From the NCBI GenBank assembly GCA_036435485.1, contig CM071595.1, forward strand, positions 108,058,580 through 108,122,579: a stretch of 64,000 nucleotides of DNA, written 5' to 3'. Below are positions 12,389 through 20,978 of this stretch, in pieces. Within the stretch, counting starts at the first letter, position 1, and every line of letters starts with the position of its first letter. The DNA is from Saposhnikovia divaricata (lineage: Eukaryota > Streptophyta > Magnoliopsida > Apiales > Apiaceae). The position numbers and the translations under genes are program-made. The notes under the pieces were generated by a model. It saw only the letters and a list, made by a program, of their open reading frames with translations, was not told the DNA's origin and did not search any database.

Positions 12389-12635
12389 TGTTGGCTATTG
12401 TTGTGCCCAAAGTTACCATGGTTTGAATTTAGGCCCATTAAATCATAAGGTTCAGTCCAAGCAAGCGAGAAAATAGATTTAGTACGAGCCATGAAGATCA
12501 GATATGGAGAAATGAGCATTAGACAAAAGAATGACCAAGCAACTATGAATATCAGGAGGTTCCCGAAGGCCTGGAAGCTGATCAGGTTACCAAAGGACAA
12601 GGTTCCTCCTAGCAGAAGAGTTCGAATTAGCATAG

Positions 12636-14378
12636 TGTTAACACAAAATCACGCAAGCGTACGTGGTCACAAGTAATATAGAATAAAGTTGAGTTCGTTC
12701 CCACAGAGATCTGGTTTTGGTTTTAATTCAGTTTTGTACCTATGCAACAATGTATGGTTATTATGCACTGCTAAGACAAATAACAAGATTTTAATTAACT
12801 ATAATTAACTAAGAAATAAATTAATAAAACTAAGAACTACTTAACTAATGAGAATTTAAATCTAATTACTTCTGCAAGAGAAAACATGGGATCCTAACTT
12901 CATTATCTACTTCACTTAGAGATGATGCCTTTAATTAATATATGTGATGGGTTTTGATATCTGATCGGACAACACGAAACAAGTAAAAGCTACCTCTCGG
13001 TATACTAGTACCAAACTACTCATACATCCACAAAAGAGATAGAAGATGGGTAGACACCAATTATGCTTAGACCCTATATTTCTATAGAATTTGAAAACAT
13101 AAAGGTTGAAGCACAAGTTATCCACTTAGATCACATAGGGTAGCATCATATCTCTATGTATGCCACAAATCATGATAATAATATCAACCTATCCTATGCT
13201 AGCATGGCAAGTTCTCAATCTCAAGATCCACTCTCGTTTCGCAAGAGATTAACAAATTAGATGTTCACGACGCATCTAAATACATGAATCACAACCATAC
13301 AAGGATATCAAGAATTCACCACACATAAATCTTTAAAGCATGCAAACTACTAAGCTACATAGACAAATCCGTTAGAATCCCATGAGAACGATTAGTTCAT
13401 AATCGAACCTATCGTCATCATGGGATCTGGTGAAATCATGATATAAAACAAAAAATCAAGAATGAATAGATGAATAGAATATAGAGTAACAAAGTTAAGA
13501 AGACAAATCCGGAATAGCATCCAAAAGCTAACGCCTAATATACAAGATGTGAAATTGGCCTTCGTAGCCTTCTCGTGCTCTACAAAAGTCTTTAACTCAT
13601 GTGGATGTGTTGTAAGTGTATGATCTCTGGTGGTGTGGTGGTGTCTTGATTATGTCCCCCTAGATGTGTATTTATAGCCTCGATTTGCCTCTCCACCAAG
13701 CAATTGTCGTTTTTGAGTTGAAATAGAATAAGGCAATTTCCATTCTTGAATGAGATAAGAATTGCAAATCCATGTATAAGACTGATTCTGAAAAATACCA
13801 GCCGCCCAGGGTAATTACCATACTGATTAGAAGTAGGAATTGTGGCAATTTCCTGTTTAGAATTGAATTCTGGCAATTTCTGTTGATTTTGTTTTGAAGG
13901 AAAATTCTCTTCAATAATTCTGGACTCCGGACCACCTTAGAATGATAGAAAATTCCGTTATCTTCGCGTGGGCAGTTGAATCGTCCAAAACGGACTTGTA
14001 GAACTCAAGATATGGCCAAAACAAAATCAGAAATTCTGGCTGATTTTTCACCCGCTGACTGCTACTGTTCATGCGCGTTCGTTACTGTTCATGCGCGTCC
14101 ATTACTGTTCATTTCGCTGATTTTGCTGATTTTGCTCTATTTTCTTTGTTTTAACTCCGATTTTCATTCCGTTTCTTCCGGCTCTCTCGCAATTTGATGT
14201 ACTGTTATTCTTTAAGCTCAAAACCCACCATTTAAGCATGGAAAATATCATCCCACATCCGACTCTTATTCCTGCACAAATTCACTAAAAACACATCAAA
14301 ACTACAACAAACTTGAGTCCAAGACAATCAATTTAAGCCGATATGGAACGCTACAAGTGGTTATAAATCCACTTATCA
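12636..14378. mobile_element. Solo LTR nested in the outer LTR (about 1.74 kb)
   Basis: It starts TGTTAACACAAAATCACGC and ends AAATCCACTTATCA, that is TG...CA. It interrupts sequence that on both sides belongs to the outer LTR. Flanking pentamers are CATAG (12631-12635) and TATAG (14379-14383), a target duplication with one C/T difference. The opening, with 'cgcaagcgtacg' and then 'gttcccacagagat', is a pattern common in plant LTRs. The end carries an inverted repeat (AAGTGG...CCACTT). No internal domain is present, as expected after LTR-LTR recombination. The small reading frames at 12931-14197 are not genes. Confidence 0.6.
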
Positions 14379-14808
14379 TATAGCAACAGCCACAAAGAGT
14401 GTCAAGAGCATATGAAGACATCAAATGAGTTATCCGGCCTAACATGTTTGTTATTTGTGCAGGTACAGATACCTAAAAAGAGGTTCCTGAGCAACAGGTC
14501 CCGAAATAAGGAGGTTCCTGAGAAACAAGCTCCTGAGATATAGGTTCCTGAGTACCAGGTTCCTAAGAGCAATCGATAGAAAGTTCTAGAAGTTATCTAG
14601 AACAGATAAACGAATTATTATTGGAATATAATTCGAGGGCGTAGATGATCCTAGAATATCTCTAATCGACGAGAGAATTACAGTAGGGTACGAACTCGAG
14701 TTCTACTCTATTTAGCCAACCTGTTCGTGAAAGACTCTAAGGGAACCTGAGTCCAACATGAACTATACAACCGAATATAGCTATTCCAGCAGAATCAGCT
14801 TCGCATTA

Positions 14809-14850
14809 GAACTACGTGAGCTTGATTCCTATATAAAGGATACGTAGGCA
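14809..14850 (+). promoter_or_regulatory. Conserved LTR motif block with TATA box
   Basis: AGAACTACGT, GCTTGATTC, TATATAAA (TATA box 14830-14837) and TACGTAGGCA occur in this order. The same three non-TATA words, in the same order, lie in the LTRs of the Tat-1 element (19158-19203 on the minus strand), but there the TATA box precedes the block. This suggests a shared core-promoter or R-region element between the families. Confidence 0.5.
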
Positions 14851-15036
14851 CCTTGAGGGGAGGGGGAATCAAGCTCTCAAATTTTCTCTAAAGGCACCTG
14901 AGATTGTTAGAGACACCCTCAAGCTCAGCTCACCCCCACAAACACAACCCAAATCCTCCATTGAACAGTTGATCGTTAGCCTTTACAACTCACCAAAAAA
15001 CCTCATAAAAGTTGTTACGAAATCCACTCATCAACA

Positions 15037-15055
15037 TTGGCGCTAGAAGGAGGGG
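15037..15055 (+). other. Primer-binding-like site
   Basis: TTGGCGCTAGAAGGAGGGG begins directly after the LTR end CA. The placement fits a reverse-transcription primer site. I do not know which tRNA it would pair with. Confidence 0.5.
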
Positions 15056-15079
15056 AGTTAACATCTTAAGAGTGGAAAG

Positions 15080-16749
15080 ATGGCAGGCGATTCAGATAGC
15101 GAAGCAACCCGTTCTGTGGAGAAAACACCCAACGATGATGATCAGACTCATCAGGCGAAGAAGGTTACCCCAGCAGATATTCTTGAGGCCCTAAAATCCC
15201 TTGACGGATGATTGTCGACCCTGGAGCAGGCTTCAAGCAGGAAGAAAAAGAAGGCCAAGAAGGGGAAGAAATCGAAGGTTACTCCGAAGTAGTTGAATTT
15301 CAAAGAAAAGGAACCTGAACTTGAGGAAGAAGCCGAAGAGGAAGAGGAGATACCAAACCAGGGAGGAGATGATGAAGAACAAGGGAACCCTGAGAAGAAT
15401 AAAACTCCTACCAAGAAGGTGTAGTCCCAAGTTCATACTGAGTCCAAGGGAAAGAAAAAGACTAAAACAGGAGGTTCCTCTCAGAAGAAGAAGAAAGACA
15501 AGGAGCATCTGTTGAGATAATCGAGGACGATGAAACGGATTCAAAAGAAACCACGGAGGAATCTAGTACTGTAGAGTCGCAAGAGGATGAAGGAACAAGT
15601 AAGAAGACAAAGGCAGAAGCTACTGGAGAAGTAACGGCTGAAGACGTTAAAAAAATATTAGCTCAACTCAGAGATGAAAAGTATCTTGCTGCTAAACCTA
15701 TAACTGCTTCTCCTTTTACTAAGAAGGTTCGAAAGTCAGCTTTACCTAGATCTTATAGGCCTTCGAATGAGTTGAAGTTCGATGGAACCACTCACCCAAT
15801 CGAATATTTAAGTCGTTTCGATACAGAGATGGATGTTTATCAGGTGAAGGAAGCTACTAGATGTAGGTTACTGGCTGCAACTCTGCAGGGCGGTGCTCAT
15901 CAATGGTTTAAGAGGTTACCTACTGATTCTTTTGGTTCTTGGGAAAGTATGGGAAAGCTCTTTGTTACCCAGTTCAGGGCATCTGTCGCGTTTGCACCAC
16001 CTACGAACACCCTAGCCAACATCAAGCAAAGACCTAATGAGACGTTGACAGAATATTTCAAGAGGTTTAATGCAGAGGTTCCAAAAGTTAAGAAAGCATC
16101 TGAGGAGACTCTGAAGAATTTCTTAATTGCTGGAGTCAAAAGAGGTTCTGATTTCTGGAAAGATTTGCAAGGGAAGGAACCTGAGACGCTGGCGGATTTC
16201 TATTCTCAAGCAAAATCTTTTCGTTTGGTGAAAGGATCTCTAGCTGATTTGAAGAAGGATCCAGATTTTAAAAGGCAAGGGGGATGGTCAAGAAACAAGA
16301 GGTCAAGACCCAGAAGCCCTAATAATCGTCACAGTAAGAAGGTGGTCAGTCGTACATCCCAAGTAAAGCCTGAGGTTGAAGTTGTGAATCCTGCTAGACC
16401 TGCAATGAATCAAGTCCCGCCACCAGCTTCCTACAATAACAAACGAGAGCGACTTGTCTATGAAACTTTCACCCCTCTGGTAGCTCCGATTGATCATATC
16501 TACGCGGTGAATGAGAAGTCTTCATGGTTTAGAAAGCCCATCAGGAATGGTCCTCCGGGGAATAAGAACGAACGTCCATACTGTGATTTTCATGACAACA
16601 ATGGGCATAATACTGCAGACTACTGCCATATGAGGGATTTAATTGAAACTCTTATCATGCAAGGGCAGTTAATTGAATGGGTAGCTCAGGAAGGAAAGAA
16701 GTATAGAGAGGAGAAATCGCAGAAAGCACCGAAATTTTGCTTCGTATAG
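15080..16749 (+). pseudogene. Broken Ty3/Gypsy gag
   Basis: The ATG at 15080 opens a Lys/Glu-rich N-terminal region interrupted by in-frame stops near 15208, 15291 and 15421 and a frameshift near 15500. From about 15530 the frame is open to the TAG at 16747. The open part contains a typical retrotransposon gag core (FDGTTHPIEYLSRF at about 15781, GGAHQWFKRLP, LFVTQFRAS) and, near 16570-16630, a zinc-knuckle-like C-x2-H-x4-H-x5-C pattern (CDFHDNNGHNTADYC). The frame ends KFCFV with no protease or reverse transcriptase after it. Gag would form the particle in the cytoplasm. This copy cannot do so alone. Confidence 0.75.
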
Positions 16750-17127
16750 TTAGTAAATGAGATTCGTAGTTAAAATCATGATTTGTCTTTGTTTAAATCA
16801 TTTTCCTATAAAATAAATATAACTGTGTTCACAATTCTTACAAAATTATTTAATTTAAATATCATCACCAATAGAACTCATACTTCAGACTAATATAATG
16901 TCAACTCATACTTATATATATTTTTATGATGTGTTACTATTAAAATTTTTCATCAAATTTATTGTCAAAAACACATAAGTTTATACACACAATTTTTACA
17001 TGTTATAAATTAAAATAAATGTTTGTTACTAATAAAATTTATATAACATTTTTTTTATATTTAAAATTTAAATTAATCTTAAAAAAATAAAATTTAAAAC
17101 GCGCGTAGCACTGGCAAAATTCCCTAG
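16750..17127 (+). mobile_element. Helitron-like 3' terminal segment
   Basis: AT-rich sequence ending in a weak hairpin (ACGCGCGTAGCACTGG, about 17099-17114), then CTAG (17124-17127) and T. It resembles the end at 1158-1185. The junction with the truncated gag at about 16750 is abrupt. Either the LTR element lies within this Helitron or a deletion joined them. Confidence 0.45.
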
Positions 17128-17605
17128 TTGTTACTAATCTTCTCTACGTTTTTGCATTTTTTTTGGTACATCCGACTTGTTAAATGTGTTGTATGAATAA
17201 TGGCAACTATAATATCTGAAATTTCGCGTTTCTTAATCTACAAAAATCATAAATAAATTTCATAAAATAAATTAGTCGTTATTGCTTAATTTTTAATATA
17301 ATAAAATTACAAATAATAAAATTGAACAAAAATTAAATTAATAAAAAGATATGAATTTGTTATTTGGAGTGAATGGTGTAACCACACAACCCTTTCGATT
17401 TTTATCCCTTCTCATACAAGTTTTAGATGACAATTATCTAGCGGTAAAATACCCCTTTACGATCCATCCTATACCGCACACGAACGAGAAAAGGAATAAA
17501 CGATGAACTTCCAATACTCAAAATCAATTCATCAACACATATTTAGACATAATATTTTCCTTCAAGTTTTAAACTCGTATTTGGTTGGTTGTGAAAAATA
17601 AGATA

Positions 17606-17868
17606 CTCTCCATGTCAATTATTTATATTAGGGAACGGGTACGTAGCAAATATTTTAAGACTCCTATAAAGTATAGTTTCATAATTTATTTTTAATTTTT
17701 TTCTTTTAAATAAAATTTAAACTTTTTTCTTCTGAATACAAATTTAATGTTTAAATTTTATTTAAAAAAAAATTTAAAAATAAGTTATAGAACTATACTT
17801 TATATACACCTTAAATGCGTGCTAAGCAGTGCTGAAAACATGTAAAAAAATGAGTGAAACGGAAGAAG
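17606..17868. mobile_element. Stowaway-like MITE (263 bp)
   Basis: CTCTCCATGTCAATT at the left and GAGTGAAACGGAAGAAG at the right are diverged inverted repeats, both flanked by TA (17604-17605 and 17869-17870). The interior ('aaagtatag...ataacttattttt' and its complement) is palindromic and resembles that of the MITE at 715-972, so it is an older relative. Confidence 0.6.
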
Positions 17869-17914
17869 TACAATATAGCGTTTTTAGAATGGAAGAAATA
17901 CAGGGGCCATGAAA

Positions 17915-19049
17915 TCTTCTATTTATTACTATATATTAAACTTCAACACAAGGGCAAAATTTGTCATTTTAATAGGTGTGAAGTTACGGTTATACCCCTA
18001 TTTTTAAAAAAATTACAAAATTCCCATCATATGATAATTATGTAAAAATCAATAAAATTATGTTTGTATTCGGATTTTAACCACAAACTTTTAACTCTAA
18101 AACTCATGTCTTAACCAAGTGTGCTATAGTTGATTTTGAGTTATGTCTAAAAATTCTAGTTACTGTTTTACTCCTATTTTTTAAAAAATCACAAAAATGA
18201 CATCCTTTGATAATTATGTAAAAATTAGTGAAATTATGTTTGTATTGGAATTTGAACCACTAACCTTTAACTCTCAAAGTCATGCCTTAACCAATTGTGC
18301 TATAGTTGATTTTGAGTTATGTCTAAAAATTCTATATGAAAAACTACCTCTCTTATCTTTTTGTCTCATCCTATCTTTTGTTTTTTAGTAAATGAAATGT
18401 TTATTTATATTATTTCTAGAATATTGGATAAATAACATTATAAAAAATATTTTAATGGATTAAATATACTACAATTCTCTTTTGCCATTTTAAATAATTG
18501 AAATAAAAAATAAAAAATGAGATTACTCAAAATGAAACCGAGTCCAAAAAAAACATTTATTTACATGCATCTCCATGTAAATGTTAAATTATTTAAATAA
18601 AAAATAAGAGTTGATTTTAAGAATATGTAAATTTTAGTTATCTATTACTATATATTAAATTTCAACACAAGTGCAAAGTTTGCCAATTTATAGGTGTGAT
18701 ACGATTTTATCCCTATTTTTTAAAAATTCAAAAAAATGTCATCCTTTGATAATTAAGTAAAAAATAGTGAAATTATGTTTGTATTGAGATTCAAACCACT
18801 AACCTTCAACTCTCAAACTCATCCATTAAACCAATTGCGCTATAGTTGATTTTGAGTTTTGTCTAAAAATCCTATATGGTAAACCACCTCTCTTATCTTT
18901 TTGTCTCATCCTCTCAATTTTTTTTTTTTGAGTAAATGAAATGTTGGTTTATATTATTTCTAAAAAATTGGATAAATAAAATTTTAAGAAATATTTTAAT
19001 CGATTGAGCATACTACAATTCTCTTTTGCCATTTTAAATAATTGATATA
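17915..19049 (+). mobile_element. Helitron-derived repeats in tandem, split by Tat-1
   Basis: Two head-to-tail copies begin TCTATTTATTACTATATATT (17918) and TCTATTACTATATATTAAAT (18641), each preceded nearby by A as in Helitron 5' ends. The copies match in order through 'ttcaacacaag', 'atgtttgtatt', 'ctctcttatctttttgtctcatcc' and 'attctcttttgccatttt'. The second copy stops at 19049 and resumes at 29711 ('tcaatatag...gattactcat...gcatctccatgta'), showing that Tat-1 inserted into it. No coding capacity. Confidence 0.65.
18070..18848 (-). repeat. Three tRNA-like modules
   Basis: At about 18072-18141, 18238-18310 and 18779-18850 the minus strand carries a tRNA-like pattern: TAGCACAATTGGTTAAGGCAT, resembling a pol III box A/D-arm, and about 40 bases later GGTTCAAATTCC, resembling box B/T-arm. 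The middle copy is the best preserved. None folds into a convincing complete tRNA, so these look like a tRNA-derived SINE fragment or captured tRNA relic copied with the Helitron repeats. Confidence 0.45.
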
Positions 19050-19540
19050 TGTTGTGGAATAAAAACTAGGTTATGATTTGTAATTAATGCTAGGGTGGTT
19101 GAGCTTCGAGCTTTAATGGATGTTTCCGTGTTACGAGACTGGTCGGTCCTCACAGAGTGCCTACGTATCTCGTTATTGAGAATCAAGCCAAAAACGTAGT
19201 TCTAGATGAGAGGTCTGACCCTTTATATAGGCTGTAGGAGCCTCAGAATCGTAGTAGGAGTCAGAGACTTGGTGGACAAGTCTTCCTTGAGGAAGGTTCC
19301 AGATCTATTCCTTGTAGGAATTAGTTTCCATATCGAATTGGATGCCTTGGTGGCTAAGTCTGATGGAGATAATATCCTTATCCAACTCTTATTGCTGAGC
19401 TGTTTATTTCCCCCAATATTAATTACGAAATTAATATTATAATTGGGGTTTTGGATCCATCTGGTGGGCCCCACGTTTGGACCATTCTAGGTCTAATTAA
19501 TGCCGCATTAAATATGTCTTTAGGGCTTACTTTTAGCCCA
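19050..19540 (-). repeat. 3' LTR of Tat-1
   Basis: Left copy of the 491-bp LTR; TATATAAA on the minus strand at 19222-19229. It is bounded on its inner side by a polypurine tract read on the minus strand (GGGGGGCAAATGATA, 19541-19555). Confidence 0.92.
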
Positions 19541-19679
19541 TATCATTTGCCCCCCAACTTCTAGGAAAACTGATCAGGTTTTCCTTGAAGTTATAACGGC
19601 CATATTCGAGACTTGGGTCAGGGTTCATTGCTCTTACGCGAGTATTTTCAACAACATCATCTTAACGTAAAGCGTGGAG

Positions 19680-20000
19680 CGACCGACGCATTTACGACGA
19701 TGTTCAACAACACTAAACGGTGTTAAATGGCACTAGACAGCGCTAATCAGCCTTAAACAACGTTTAAACAGTGTTAAACAATGTTAAATTGCATAAAACG
19801 GCAATAACGGCACTAACTGGTGCTAAACGGTGCTAATCGGCACTAAACTGTGCTAACAGGCAGTAAACAGTGCTTAAACAGCACTAAACGGTGCTAATCG
19901 GCACTAAACTGTGCTAACAGGCACTAAACAGCGCTTAAACAGCACTAAACGGTGCTAATCGGCACTAAACTGTGCTAACAGGCACTAAACGGTGCTAATC
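19680..20000. repeat. Tandem repeats with 61-bp higher-order unit in Tat-1
   Basis: Copies at 19829-19889, 19890-19950 and a partial one from 19951 to 20000 are nearly identical. Each 61-bp unit is built from roughly 10-bp variants of 'ggcactaaac' and 'ggtgctaa'. More diverged words of the same type extend left to about 19680. It lies between the 3' LTR and the antisense gene, the region known in Tat-type elements to be hypervariable and to give rise to satellite DNA. Confidence 0.85.
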
Positions 20001-20014
20001 TTGACCTCTTTTCA

Positions 20015-20570
20015 GTACTGAAAACCATCCGAGATTCGCTGAAAAAGTCGAGATTCAGGATCAGAAACTATCCGAGGTTTGCTGAAAAAATCGAGATTCA
20101 GGACCACGAACTAACCCGCGATCGGCCGGACCACGGGATAGCTCGTGGTCGGCCACAAGGTGATCGGCCAGAGGGCTCCAAGCCATCATGGTCGGCTGGA
20201 AGGTGGTCGGCCAAACGGCCCGAAATCTTCATGGTCGGCCCGGAGGTGGTCGGCTGCGGCCCCTTGTGCGCCATAGTCGGCTGCCTCGTGGTTGGCTACG
20301 GCCCTCCGGGTGTCGTGGTCGGCCACTTCATGGTTGGCTAGGAAACCCGGACCTGAAAACCATCCGTGGCCTTGAGGATCAAGAATCTTGATCTTGATCT
20401 TAATCTCAAGTTACTATCTCGGTCATTCGTGACTTTGTTACCTTAAGGATCAAGAACCTTGGTCTTGATCTTAAGTCGTCAGGGATCTAGGATCTAAAAT
20501 CATCCGTGATCCTAAGGATCAAGAACCTTGATCTTGATCTTTAGTCGTCAGTTTGGTCATTCGTGACTCC
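20015..20570. repeat. Further GC-rich repeat blocks in Tat-1
   Basis: Three different local repeat types follow one another. 'atccgag.tt.gctgaaaaa.tcgagattcagga' occurs twice (20028-20102). 'tggtcggcc/tggtcggct' words occur about a dozen times (20100-20345). 'ggatcaagaaccttgatcttgatctt' style inverted words occur three times (20374-20552), with 'ggtcattcgtgact' repeated. Their GC content contrasts with the AT-rich surroundings. The reading frame at 20188-20391 is just the GC-rich repeat and is not a gene. Confidence 0.7.
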
Positions 20571-20826
20571 TAACGATATTACTCCTTAATTCATGAATAG
20601 CACTGCTAATCTTGTGCTTAAAGCTAAACTCGTTACTTATCTTCTTAAGCGCAAACATCCATGCAGCAAATATTTCTGCTATTTCTTTTCCGGCATATAT
20701 GAATTATAACGATTCTTTCTGTATAACGTGGATAATTTCTGTCCTTTTTTCGTCTATAAACGATAGATGACCTGTAAACGCGAACCAAGCTGAGATTCAA
20801 CCTGATGTAGCAGGTCATGCATTTTC

Positions 20827-20834
20827 TATAAAAG
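20827..20834 (+). promoter_or_regulatory. TATA box of the antisense gene of Tat-1
   Basis: TATAAAAG on the plus strand, 145 bases before the first ATG (20979). A transcript would start near 20860 and run against gag-pol. The leader contains a tandem motif (next entry). Context supports an independent promoter. Confidence 0.6.
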
Positions 20835-20904
20835 AGGAGAAGTAGCCTTCATTTCAATTCACTTCTTCATTTCAGAGCTCTCAAATTCTTAAGTTCTCTA
20901 GCTT

Positions 20905-20976
20905 CAAGTTGCAAGATCAAGTTCAAGCTTCAAGATCAAGTTTCAGATTCAAGATCAAGTTTCAGCTTCAAGATCA
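20905..20976 (+). repeat. Leader repeat 'caagatcaagtttcag'
   Basis: About four imperfect copies of a 16-18 bp word (caagatcaag-tt-cagattcaag) directly upstream of the antisense ATG. CAA-repeat leaders are typically unstructured and may help translation; that is inference. Confidence 0.6.
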
Positions 20977-20978
20977 AT

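Larger units (their letters stand above)
12389..15036 (+). mobile_element. 5' LTR of a truncated Ty3/Gypsy element (split by a solo LTR)
   Basis: The boundaries TGTTG...CAACA form an inverted terminal repeat. The right boundary is followed at once by a primer-binding-like site (15037) and gag. Removing the nested solo LTR leaves about 905 bp. A TATA box at 14830 lies about 200 bp before the LTR end, which suits a U3-R-U5 layout. The interior is rich in 'aggttcctga' words (14480-14570). No second LTR copy exists in the window, so the element is truncated on its right. Confidence 0.6.

Noticed and set aside
15151..15544. Minus-strand Ser/Phe/Leu-rich frames with apparent membrane segments
   Set aside because: They are the complement of the Lys/Glu-rich gag N-terminus; hydrophobicity is a by-product of reading GAA/AAG codons backwards.
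19829..20000. 61-bp repeats considered as a CRISPR-like or replication-origin iteron array
   Set aside because: Units abut without unique spacers and sit in the known hypervariable region of a Tat element.
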